From contig NZ_NIWT01000002.1 in NCBI RefSeq assembly GCF_002236115.1, forward strand, positions 868,001 to 932,000: a stretch of 64,000 nucleotides of DNA, read 5' to 3'. Below the pieces are notes generated by a model. The model made no database searches. It saw only the letters and a list, made by a program, of their open reading frames with translations, and was not told the DNA's origin. Position numbers and translations under genes: made by a program. Shown here piece after piece: positions 1-7,539 of this stretch. Each line of letters opens with the position of its first letter. Position 1 is the first letter of the stretch. The stretch comes from Pseudomonas jessenii (GTDB lineage Bacteria; Pseudomonadota; Gammaproteobacteria; Pseudomonadales; Pseudomonadaceae).

Positions 1-741
1 GATTCGATCGACATTCTCGACGTCAATGCCGGCTCCCATGGCAAGTATTTCGCCACCAATTTCGACCCGGAAATCAATTTCCGCGAGTTCACCGGACAGG
101 TCTGGAGCTGGCAGAACAGTCAGTGGACCAGCAACACTATGTTCGAGGTCAAGCGTACTGATGACCTGCCGGTCGTAGGCGCGCAGAACCTGTACCTGAC
201 CGGCCACGATGAAGTGCACTCGCTGTCGAAAAACCTCGACGTGCCCAACGTGCGTTTCTGGATGAGCTTCGGCGAGCACTACATCAATGTGTTCACCGTA
301 CTCAGGAACCTTGGCTTGCTCTCCGAGCAACCGGTCAAGACCGCCGAAGGCCTGGAAGTCGTGCCGCTGAAAGTGGTCAAGGCCGTGCTGCCTGACCCGA
401 GCTCGCTGGCGCCTGGCTACACTGGCAAGACCTGCATCGGCGACCTGATCAAGGGCACCAAAGATGGGCAGCTGCGCGAGGTGTTCATCTACAACGTGGC
501 CGACCATGAAGAAGCCTACGCAGAAACCGACAGCCAAGGCATTTCCTATACGGCTGGCGTGCCGCCAGTGGCTGCAGCGCTGCTGGTCGCCCGCGGCGAG
601 TGGGACGTGCAACGCATGGCCAACGTCGAAGAGCTGCCGGCTATGCCGTTCCTCAGGGCGCTGGACGTGATGGGCCTGCCGACCCGCATCAAGGATGAGA
701 ATGGAGACCGCCCCTGGAGCGGTAACGCCGAAGGCTCGTAA
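1..741 (+). CDS. Saccharopine dehydrogenase-family protein, carboxynorspermidine synthase-like (5' end missing)
   Basis: The reading frame is open from base 1, so only the C-terminal 246 residues are present. The sequence resembles the catalytic/C-terminal half of the saccharopine dehydrogenase (LYS1-like) family, whose bacterial members include carboxynorspermidine synthase. That enzyme reductively condenses a diamine with aspartate semialdehyde in the cytoplasm using NADPH. The NADPH-binding N-terminus lies outside the window. Conserved-looking segments are NAGSHGKYFATNF near the start and GYTGKTCIGDLIKG around residues 138-151. A strong terminator follows the TAA, so this is the last gene of its transcript. 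The family call is fairly firm; the exact substrate is inferred. Confidence 0.7.
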   Translation, partial: DSIDILDVNAGSHGKYFATNFDPEINFREFTGQVWSWQNSQWTSNTMFEVKRTDDLPVVGAQNLYLTGHDEVHSLSKNLDVPNVRFWMSFGEHYINVFTVLRNLGLLSEQPVKTAEGLEVVPLKVVKAVLPDPSSLAPGYTGKTCIGDLIKGTKDGQLREVFIYNVADHEEAYAETDSQGISYTAGVPPVAAALLVARGEWDVQRMANVEELPAMPFLRALDVMGLPTRIKDENGDRPWSGNAEGS

Positions 742-769
742 CATACAACTGAGCTTCATTGCCTGCTGC

Positions 770-802
770 AAAAACGCCGCTCAATAAGCGGCGTTTTTGT
801 TT
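770..802 (+). terminator. Rho-independent terminator
   Basis: A perfect 10-bp stem (AAAACGCCGC / GCGGCGTTTT) with a 7-base loop is followed by a T-rich tail. It lies 29 bases after the stop codon of the upstream gene. Confidence 0.9.
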
Positions 803-1037
803 GTACGTGACTTTTTTGAATACGCCGAAGAGAGTTCACAACCTATGCTTTTGTTCCGGCTCTTCGTACTGGAGCGGCATCTAACACCGTTCTTAAAAAC
901 TGTAGATACAGGCAGAAGGCCAAAGACTGCCTAATGCTGACTGGTTTTTTTCATCGATTCCAATTGAGCTCAACTACGCCCAGTGTGAATTGGTGATCGC
1001 TCAGCGAGCGATCTAAATATTTCAGATGTACTAAAAA
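803..1037. other. Intergenic region with one short hairpin
   Basis: No convincing gene is seen here. A perfect stem-loop (GATCGCTC, 3-base loop, GAGCGATC) sits at 995-1013, beyond the stop of the minus-strand HAD-like gene. It lacks a T tail but could end that transcript. Confidence 0.4.
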
Positions 1038-1673
1038 TCAGGAGGAAAAAACTTCCGAGCGTTGTTGCGCTGGCGCCTTGTGTCTGAGCGGTTGCTGCCA
1101 AGCTAGCTGCGCCTGGAGTTCAGCTACTGCATCCAAGACTCTCTGTGCCCAGCGCTCGTCTTCCGGATGTACGACAACCACGCGAAAACCGTGGTCATGA
1201 CCTTCAATCTGCACACCTTCGGAATCATCGACATGCAAGTCGATATCGAATGCTGGCGGAAATTTCGAAGGGGCGTTCGACAGCCCATGCATCGTCAGGG
1301 CATGGTTATGCCGCACACTGTTGACCACGCCGTCGACGCGGATACCGTAAAGTAATAGCCAACGCCGGATGTAGGAAGGCGTGCGACCCGATGACGTGTA
1401 GACCCAGATACTGCAGCCCTGGCGACGTAACTCTCGGGTCAGGGAGCGTGTTCCGATACGCAACGGCTCACCCAGCCAACGGTGGACACAGGCCGGCAGC
1501 CGGTTTTTCTCTACTGCGCACTGGTGGAGTTGGCAGGCCAGCGTGTCATCGATATCGAACGAAATCCGTATGCGCGGACGCCTGAACACGGGCATCGGGA
1601 TGGCACACTGGATGGCTTGCCATACACGGCTGCCGAAAGTTCGGCATTTAGCGAGCATTGGATGCCAGCTCAT
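1038..1673 (-). CDS. HAD-superfamily phosphatase-like protein
   Basis: This encodes 211 residues. The motif SFDIDDTLA near residue 39 matches HAD motif I (DxDxT, nucleophile plus acid/base Asp). VYTSSGRT fits motif II and DLHVDDSEG, rich in acidic residues, fits motif IV. A small phosphohydrolase acting on a phospho-metabolite or phosphoprotein is therefore likely; the substrate is unknown. The start chosen is the ATG whose A is the last base of the preceding gene's TGA (TGATG), so translation is coupled to the Fic-like gene upstream. A TTG one codon earlier is less likely. Confidence 0.65.
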   Translation of the reverse strand: MSWHPMLAKCRTFGSRVWQAIQCAIPMPVFRRPRIRISFDIDDTLACQLHQCAVEKNRLPACVHRWLGEPLRIGTRSLTRELRRQGCSIWVYTSSGRTPSYIRRWLLLYGIRVDGVVNSVRHNHALTMHGLSNAPSKFPPAFDIDLHVDDSEGVQIEGHDHGFRVVVVHPEDERWAQRVLDAVAELQAQLAWQQPLRHKAPAQQRSEVFSS

Positions 1674-2371
1674 CAACGGCCTTCCTGATGGACGGGCAAG
1701 GGCTTGTCTTTGAGAAAAAACTTCATTGGATCAGGCGCCTGTTCTTCCAGGAAGGCTGCATATTTTTTCTTGATCTTGGGCAGTTCGTACAGCGCCTTGA
1801 TTCCATGCTTGGCGGAGTTGCGTATGACTGAGGATGGGTTGAAATAGCCCTCGGCGTTTTCCAGCGTCAGCACGAACGGCGGTAAACCTGCGCGCATGAG
1901 CAAATAGCTGACGATGAGCGACCCACTGCGGTTGTTGCCTTCTATGAACAATTGCGGCTTGCTCAGGATGCGCACGTACACACCCGCGGCACGCTTCCAG
2001 ACTGATTCACTGCGATACGCGCTGTACCAATTGAACAAGTCTTTGATTCCACCCTCCACGTTGTTGAAGAAGTGTTCCTCGGTGGCAGCAAGGTGTTGAG
2101 CGAATTCCAGCCGGCGCGCCGGGTCTCGACCGCACAGGACCGTGGCATTGATCTCCAGCATCAGATTCAACTGCTGAAGATCAAACAGGTCGACGCCACG
2201 TGCAATGTAGTCGTCAATCAGGGCATAGCCATCAAGCACGTTCTGAAGCACTTCGTCCGTCAAGGGATCTCGTGGCTCGGTGAAGTGCCTGCTGAGCTCA
2301 GCAAAACGACTTTGCACCTCACGCAGCGCACGTTCAATCGCAGACAAATCAAGACGACGCTTTGCAGACAT
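1673..2371 (-). CDS. Fic/Fido-fold protein with degenerate active-site motif
   Basis: This encodes 232 residues from the ATG preceded by CAGGAT at good spacing; a TTG 18 codons upstream is rejected. The segment QLFIEGNNRSGSLI corresponds to the Fic motif HPFx(D/E)GNGRxxR. F, E, G, N and the first R are kept, but the catalytic His position is Gln and the terminal Arg is Ser. True Fic proteins transfer AMP or another phosphoryl group to target hydroxyls; loss of the His suggests an inactive or altered enzyme. It overlaps the HAD-like gene by one base (TGATG), so the two are a functional unit. The fold assignment is moderately sure; the activity is not. Confidence 0.65.
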   Translation of the reverse strand: MSAKRRLDLSAIERALREVQSRFAELSRHFTEPRDPLTDEVLQNVLDGYALIDDYIARGVDLFDLQQLNLMLEINATVLCGRDPARRLEFAQHLAATEEHFFNNVEGGIKDLFNWYSAYRSESVWKRAAGVYVRILSKPQLFIEGNNRSGSLIVSYLLMRAGLPPFVLTLENAEGYFNPSSVIRNSAKHGIKALYELPKIKKKYAAFLEEQAPDPMKFFLKDKPLPVHQEGR

Positions 2372-2404
2372 TGGCAATCCTGATGAAAGAGGGGTGGGAA
2401 GGTA

Positions 2405-2433
2405 AAACGACCAAATGCATGCCAATGTCGTTT
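2405..2433. other. Inverted repeat between pstB and the Fic-like gene
   Basis: Arms AAACGAC and GTCGTTT are separated by 15 bases. It lies downstream of the pstB stop and upstream of the Fic-like start, so it may be a transcript end or an operator. There is no uridine run on the minus strand beyond a short TTTT. Confidence 0.35.
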
Positions 2434-2472
2434 GGCCCTTGGCTGCATTCGGTCTGACCGGACGGTTTTTGC

Positions 2473-3306
2473 CTAGCTGAATTTTCCGCTGATGTAATCG
2501 CTGGTCATCTGCTCGCGCGGATTGTCGAATATCTGGGCCGTGGGGCCCATCTCAACCAGATAGCCGGTACGCGTGCCCTGTGAAATATCCACCGAGAAAA
2601 ATGCCGTCGTGTCAGCGACACGGATCGCCTGCTGCATATTGTGGGTGACCAGAGCGATGGTGTAATCCTTCTTCAACTCGACCATCAATTCCTCGACGCG
2701 GCGGGTGGCAATCGGGTCGAGTGCCGAGCACGGCTCATCCAGCAACAGGACTTCCGGTTCGGTGGCGATGGCGCGGGCGATACAGAGTCGTTGCTGCTGG
2801 CCCCCTGAGAGGGACAGACCGCTGACCTTGAGCTTGTCCTTGACTTCATCCCACAGCGCGGCGCCCTGCAGGGCGTGCTTGACGCGGTCGCCCAGATCGC
2901 CCTGGTAGCGATTGAGGCGTAGGCCAAAAGCGACGTTATCGAAGATGCTCATCGAGAACGGGTTTGGTTGTTGAAACACCATCCCGATATAGCGGCGCAC
3001 GACCACGGGATCAACGCCCTTGCCATAAACGTCTTGCCCGAGGAAATGCACATGACCCTCGAAGCGAAAGCCTTTGACCAGGTCATTCATCCGGTTGAGG
3101 CTGCGCAGTACGGTACTCTTGCCGCAGCCCGAAGGACCGATGAATCCGGTGATCTTGTTTTTTTCGATCGGCACATGGCTGTCACGCACCGCCATGAAAT
3201 TGCCGTAGAAAATCTTGTCCAGCTTGCAGTCCATGACCACAGGGACCTGTGTCTCGAGCGGGGCAACTTTTTGCGCAGATAATACATTCACACTATGTGC
3301 TCCCAT
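2473..3306 (-). CDS. pstB: Phosphate ABC transporter ATP-binding protein PstB
   Basis: This 277-residue cytoplasmic ATPase powers high-affinity phosphate import through PstCA. Visible motifs are Walker [10 protein letters not shown] (about 57-65), ABC signature LSGGQQQR (about 166-173), Walker B VLLLDEP (about 186-192) and the H-loop [16 protein letters not shown] and NRMNDL are typical of PstB. The start MGAHSVNV lies 2 bases after the pstA stop; its ribosome site is weak, consistent with coupled translation. It is the last gene of pstSCAB. No phoU follows, unlike many pst operons, so this may be a second, accessory Pst system. Confidence 0.95.
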   Translation of the reverse strand: MGAHSVNVLSAQKVAPLETQVPVVMDCKLDKIFYGNFMAVRDSHVPIEKNKITGFIGPSGCGKSTVLRSLNRMNDLVKGFRFEGHVHFLGQDVYGKGVDPVVVRRYIGMVFQQPNPFSMSIFDNVAFGLRLNRYQGDLGDRVKHALQGAALWDEVKDKLKVSGLSLSGGQQQRLCIARAIATEPEVLLLDEPCSALDPIATRRVEELMVELKKDYTIALVTHNMQQAIRVADTTAFFSVDISQGTRTGYLVEMGPTAQIFDNPREQMTSDYISGKFS

Positions 3307-3308
3307 TC

Positions 3309-4205
3309 TTAAAACTTTGGCTTGCCGAAGATTCGGCTGACGATATTCACGATCAGCACGATCATCACCAACACCAGCGAGGCCGCCCATGCGAGCTCAA
3401 GCTGATTGTCGAACGGCATGCCGGAGAAGTTGTAGATCAGTACGGCGAGCGATGCGGTCGGATTCATCACCGCCAGGCTGCCGTCGTGGTAGATCCAGTA
3501 GTTGCTGAACAGGGCGGTAAACAACAGCGGCGCGGTTTCGCCGGCTGCACGGGCCACCGCCAGCATCACGCCGGTCAGGATCGCTGGCAGGCCGGTAGGC
3601 AGTACGATTTTCCAGATCACCTGCGATCGGGTGCAGCCCATACCGTAGGCAGCATCCTTCATGATCTTGGGCACCATCCTCATCGATTCTTCAGCCGTCA
3701 GCACAACGATGGGCAGCATCAATACTGCCAGCGCCACGCCACCTGCCGGTGCCGAGTAGGTGCCCGTGGTCATCACCACCAGGGCGTAGGCAAAAACACC
3801 CGCCAAAATCGAAGGCAATCCGGTGAGCATCTTGGCGGCAAAGCGCGCGGCGTTGGCCAGCTTGCTGTCCGGCCCAAGCTCAGCCAGAAAGATGGCCGCC
3901 ATGATGCCGACCGGAACCGCGATGGCAGCGGCGATACCGACCATAACGAAGGTGCCTGCCATCGCGTTGCCGAAGCCGCCACCCGTCTCGAAGCCGGTCG
4001 GCGGCAGTTCGGTGAACACCTCTAGGCTGAGGCGGGCACCACCACGTGTGATCAGCATGTAGAGCACGGAAATCAGGGGCACGCTGGCCAGCAGGGCGCC
4101 AGCCCAGACCAGCGTAGTTAACACCAGGCTGCGCAGGGCGCGTCCTTCAAACTTGCGCTGCAGACTGGGCAAAGCGGCTGTCGAAGAAGTGATGTCAGTC
4201 ATCAT
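3309..4205 (-). CDS. pstA: Phosphate ABC transporter permease PstA
   Basis: This 298-residue inner-membrane permease forms the channel with PstC. There are about six hydrophobic segments. The ABC-permease EAA loop appears as [24 protein letters not shown] around residues 190-210, where PstB docks. The start ATG overlaps the pstC TGA (ATGA); a second ATG follows directly. The length is normal for PstA. Confidence 0.95.
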   Translation of the reverse strand: MMTDITSSTAALPSLQRKFEGRALRSLVLTTLVWAGALLASVPLISVLYMLITRGGARLSLEVFTELPPTGFETGGGFGNAMAGTFVMVGIAAAIAVPVGIMAAIFLAELGPDSKLANAARFAAKMLTGLPSILAGVFAYALVVMTTGTYSAPAGGVALAVLMLPIVVLTAEESMRMVPKIMKDAAYGMGCTRSQVIWKIVLPTGLPAILTGVMLAVARAAGETAPLLFTALFSNYWIYHDGSLAVMNPTASLAVLIYNFSGMPFDNQLELAWAASLVLVMIVLIVNIVSRIFGKPKF

Positions 4206-5167
4206 TTAGTACCACGCTGGGCATAGACCATGATCATGGAGCCGATGACGTTCACGATCAGGGTGATCAGCATCAGGACCAGTGCTGCATACATCAACAC
4301 CTCGATCTCGGTCGGTCCCGCCTCGGGGAAGTTCAGCGCCAACAAGGCCGCGAGCGTGTTGGCGGGTGCAAACAGAGAAAGGGAAATGTTGTTCGAGTTG
4401 CCTACCAACATGGCCAGGGCCATCGTTTCACCCAAGGCCCGACCCAGACCCAGCACCAGCGAGCCAAAAATGCCGGTGGCAGCGGAGGGCACCATGACCT
4501 TGAGAATCGCTTCCCAGTGGGTGGTTCCCATGCCATAGGCCGCCTGCTTGGTTTTCATCGGAACGCCGGTGAGGGCATCCTGCGAAACAGCGGCAATGGT
4601 CGGCAGAATCATGATGGCAAGCACCAGCGCGGCAGGTAACAGCCCCGGGCCACTCAAGGTCGTGCCGAAAAAGGGGATCCAGCCAAGTTCACTGTTCAGC
4701 CAATCCGTGAGGGGACGAATGGCCGGGATCACCACGTAGATGCCCCACAGGCCATAAACGACGCTGGGAATGGCCGCGAGCAATTCGACAATGGTGCGAA
4801 AAACGGCCGCCAGTTTCGCGGGCAGGAAATCCTGGGTCAGGAAAATCGCCATGCTGACGCCGAAAAATCCCGCGATCATCAAGGCGATGAAGGCGCTGTA
4901 GAGCGTGCCCCAAATGGCCGGCAGGATGCCGTACTTGCCCTGGTTCACGTCCCACACGGTTCCCAAAAGGACGTCAAAACCGTGTTTCTCCATGCCTGGA
5001 AGTGCTTTGCGTCCCACCTCGAACACCAAGGCAAAGACCAGCGCCAGAACGAGAACCACACCGATGCGCGCCAGTGCGCGGAAGGTGCGATCAACCAGAA
5101 AATCCTTTGCAGACGGTGGACGGCAGGCGGAATCCGGATTGACCGGTACGACAAATGGCTTGTTCAT
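4202..5167 (-). CDS. pstC: Phosphate ABC transporter permease PstC
   Basis: This 321-residue inner-membrane permease is the partner of PstA. It has a short cytoplasmic N-terminus, a first membrane span (VVLVLALVFALVFEV) and a coupling loop AAYGMGTTHWEAILKVMVP around residues 209-227. The stop overlaps the pstA start by four bases. It is separated from pstS by 70 bases holding a stem-loop. Confidence 0.95.
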   Translation of the reverse strand: MNKPFVVPVNPDSACRPPSAKDFLVDRTFRALARIGVVLVLALVFALVFEVGRKALPGMEKHGFDVLLGTVWDVNQGKYGILPAIWGTLYSAFIALMIAGFFGVSMAIFLTQDFLPAKLAAVFRTIVELLAAIPSVVYGLWGIYVVIPAIRPLTDWLNSELGWIPFFGTTLSGPGLLPAALVLAIMILPTIAAVSQDALTGVPMKTKQAAYGMGTTHWEAILKVMVPSAATGIFGSLVLGLGRALGETMALAMLVGNSNNISLSLFAPANTLAALLALNFPEAGPTEIEVLMYAALVLMLITLIVNVIGSMIMVYAQRGTK

Positions 5168-5193
5168 GGGCTATTCCGGCGTAGGGGAGAACG

Positions 5194-5225
5194 CTCTCGG
5201 TGAGGCTGGAAGCACACGCCGAGAG
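5194..5225 (-). other. Intercistronic stem-loop between pstS and pstC
   Basis: Arms CTCTCGG and CCGAGAG are 18 bases apart in the 70-base pstS-pstC gap. Such hairpins often stabilise the upstream binding-protein mRNA or attenuate downstream expression, giving more PstS than permease. That role is inference. Confidence 0.5.
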
Positions 5226-5237
5226 GTCTCGCGAGCG

Positions 5238-6269
5238 TCACTGGATGTTGGCGGAAGCTTTGCGAACCTGATCGACGACCGATTGCGGCAGGGGGATGTA
5301 GCCCATCGAATCGGCGATTTTCTGACCTTCAGTCAGGCTGTACTCGACCATTTCACGCATGGCTTTGGCCTTGGCCGGGCTTTCGTTCTGCTTGCGGAAG
5401 ATCATCCAGGTGTAGGAAGTGATCGGGTAGGACTTGGCGCCATCCGGATCAGGCAGCCAAGCCACGAGGCTTTCAGGCATCTTCACCGCAGCCAGAGCTT
5501 CGGCACCGCTCTCGGCATTCGGCACAACGTAGTGACCGGCCTTGTTCTGCAATTGGGCAAAGTCGACCTTGGCCAGCTTGGCGAAGCCGTACTCGATGTA
5601 GCCAATGGCGCCCGGGGTCTGACGTACGGTAGCGGTCACGCCATCGTTTTTAGGCGATTTGATGAATTTGTCGCTGGCTGGCCAGTTGACGGTGTTGCCT
5701 TCACCTAACTCCTGCTTGAACGCCGGGTTGATTGCCGCCAAGTGCTTGGTGAATACCGCGGTGGTGCCGCTGGAATCTGCACGCACGACAACGGTGATCG
5801 GTGTAGCAGGCAGTTTCAGCTCCGGGTTGGCCGCGACGATCTGCGGGTCATTCCATTGGGTGATCTTGCCCAGGAAGATGTTGGAGTAAACATCGCGTGG
5901 CAATTTCAGCCCTTTAGGACTGCCTGGCAGGTTATAGGCCAGGACGATTTCACCCGCTGTCATCGGCAGCAACTGCGCGCCTTCGGCAACCTTGGCGATG
6001 TCCTCGTCTTTCATCGCCGAGTCGCTGGCGGCGAAATCGACCGTTTTGTTCAAAAAGTCCTGCACACCTGCACCGCTGCCCTTGGATTGATAATCCACGG
6101 TGACGCCAGCGGTTTTCTTGCTGAAATCCTTGAACCAAGTGAGGTAAATCGGAGCCGGAAAACTGGCGCCGGAACCTGTCAGTCGAACGCTTTCAGCAGC
6201 GAAAGACACTGAGGTTGCACAAAGAGAAACCGTAATGGCGAGCGCAACAGACTTCATCAAATTTTTCAT
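5238..6269 (-). CDS. pstS: Periplasmic phosphate-binding protein PstS
   Basis: This 343-residue protein has a clear Sec signal peptide (MKNLMKSVALAITVSLCATS) that ends about Ala24. It delivers phosphate to PstCAB. Family motifs are GSGASFPAPIYLTWF after the signal, the YQSKGSGAG phosphate loop, FAASDSAM and RADSSGTTAVFTKHL. The start ATG has an excellent ribosome site (AAGGAG, 9 bases upstream). It is the first gene of the operon and diverges from ppk2. Confidence 0.95.
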   Translation of the reverse strand: MKNLMKSVALAITVSLCATSVSFAAESVRLTGSGASFPAPIYLTWFKDFSKKTAGVTVDYQSKGSGAGVQDFLNKTVDFAASDSAMKDEDIAKVAEGAQLLPMTAGEIVLAYNLPGSPKGLKLPRDVYSNIFLGKITQWNDPQIVAANPELKLPATPITVVVRADSSGTTAVFTKHLAAINPAFKQELGEGNTVNWPASDKFIKSPKNDGVTATVRQTPGAIGYIEYGFAKLAKVDFAQLQNKAGHYVVPNAESGAEALAAVKMPESLVAWLPDPDGAKSYPITSYTWMIFRKQNESPAKAKAMREMVEYSLTEGQKIADSMGYIPLPQSVVDQVRKASANIQ

Positions 6270-6317
6270 CGAAGGAACTCCTTGTGATAGCGGGCTCCGA
6301 AACTCTGCAACAATCTT

Positions 6318-6335
6318 GTTACGCCTTTATGAAAG
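6318..6335 (-). promoter_or_regulatory. Candidate Pho box upstream of pstS
   Basis: Read on the minus strand, CTTTCATAAAGGCGTAAC matches about 13 of 18 positions of the PhoB box (two CTGTCAT-type repeats around an A+T spacer). It lies 49 bases before the pstS ATG. The first half-site is good and the second is poor. Gene context supports PhoB control. Confidence 0.45.
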
Positions 6336-6503
6336 TCCGATGGCACAAGATCTCGCTGATTGACTTGTCTGCCAGCTCGATATCGCCTTGCACCCGTAGC
6401 CGCCCTTGATACGGGCCTGCTTTGAAGCAAAAGTTTTTGTAATTACTTCGTAACCAAGTACGACTAACACTGAGTCAGGCCCTTCCCGACGCGAGTTGCT
6501 CCT

Positions 6504-7421
6504 ATGCTATCAACCGAAGACACACTGATACAGCGCATCCGCCGTGAGCTGCTTGATCACAGTGACGAAGAGCTGGAACTGGAATTATCCGAAGACGGCA
6601 CTGACCTGAATGCTCTGTTCGATGAGCAGGTAGAGGAAGGAAGTGAGAAGGAAGCTCGAAGAGTTTATTTCAGCGAACTATTCCGCCTGCAAGGCGAATT
6701 GGTGAAGCTGCAAAGCTGGGTGGTAAAGACAGGCCACAAAGTAGTCATTCTGTTCGAAGGTCGTGATGCCGCGGGCAAAGGTGGTGTCATCAAGCGCATT
6801 ACCCAACGGCTCAATCCTCGCGTGTGTCGGGTTGCCGCGTTGCCTGCACCCAATGACCGCGAACGTACTCAGTGGTACTTCCAGCGCTACGTCTCACACC
6901 TGCCGGCAGCGGGTGAGATCGTCCTCTTCGACCGTAGTTGGTACAATCGCGCAGGCGTCGAACAGGTGATGGGTTTTTGCAACGCCGATCAGTACGAAGA
7001 GTTCTTCCGCACTGTGCCAGAGTTCGAAAGAATGCTTGCACGCTCCGGCATTCAGCTAATCAAATATTGGTTCTCCATTTCCGACCAGGAACAGCACCTG
7101 CGCTTTCTCAGTCGCATTCACGACCCGCTCAAGCAGTGGAAACTCAGCCCAATGGATCTGGAGTCCCGTCGGCGCTGGGAAGCCTATACCAAGGCCAAGG
7201 AAGTAATGCTGGAACGCACCCACATCGCCGAAGCGCCATGGTGGGTGGTGCAAGCCGATGATAAGAAGAAAGCAAGACTTAACTGCATCCACCACCTGCT
7301 CGGGCAGATGCCCTATGAAGAGGTAGAGTTACCGGTGATCGAACTACCGCAACGCGTAAGACAGGAGGATTACTCCCGCAGTCCGACGCCACCGGAACTC
7401 ATCGTTCCTCAAGTCTATTAA
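6504..7421 (+). CDS. ppk2: Polyphosphate kinase 2
   Basis: This 305-residue cytoplasmic PPK2-family kinase moves phosphate between polyphosphate and nucleoside diphosphates. Walker A GRDAAGKGG is at about 86-94 and the Walker B/lid segment LFDRSWYNR at about 141-149. The pattern NRAGVEQVMGF and the KYWFSIS strand that follows are typical of PPK2. The N-terminal 50 residues are acidic. Divergence from pstS places phosphate uptake and polyphosphate use together, likely under shared phosphate control. No strong Shine-Dalgarno is visible. Confidence 0.93.
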   Translation: MLSTEDTLIQRIRRELLDHSDEELELELSEDGTDLNALFDEQVEEGSEKEARRVYFSELFRLQGELVKLQSWVVKTGHKVVILFEGRDAAGKGGVIKRITQRLNPRVCRVAALPAPNDRERTQWYFQRYVSHLPAAGEIVLFDRSWYNRAGVEQVMGFCNADQYEEFFRTVPEFERMLARSGIQLIKYWFSISDQEQHLRFLSRIHDPLKQWKLSPMDLESRRRWEAYTKAKEVMLERTHIAEAPWWVVQADDKKKARLNCIHHLLGQMPYEEVELPVIELPQRVRQEDYSRSPTPPELIVPQVY

Positions 7422-7518
7422 AGAGAGGCTGGAGCGAGGCGCCCTTCGATTGGAGAGCAGCATTCGAAGCCGGATAGCCTGAACGACCGCCTCGCAAGCC
7501 TTCTAATTGCGGTGAAAT

Positions 7519-7537
7519 CGGGGCACAGTGCCCCGGC
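7519..7537 (-). terminator. Probable terminator after the first RND operon
   Basis: A perfect hairpin (CGGGGCA, 3-base loop, TGCCCCG) starts within a few bases of the RND pump stop codon on the minus strand. It is followed by ATTT rather than a long T run. Confidence 0.5.
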
Positions 7538-7539
7538 AT

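Noticed and set aside
3249..4025. Plus-strand open frame over pstA
   Set aside because: It is a His/Gly/Arg-rich shadow of the pstA coding strand.
6341..6357. Sigma-54-like TGGCAC...CTCGC between pstS and ppk2
   Set aside because: The GG and GC elements are 11 bases apart instead of 10 and the -12 element is poor.
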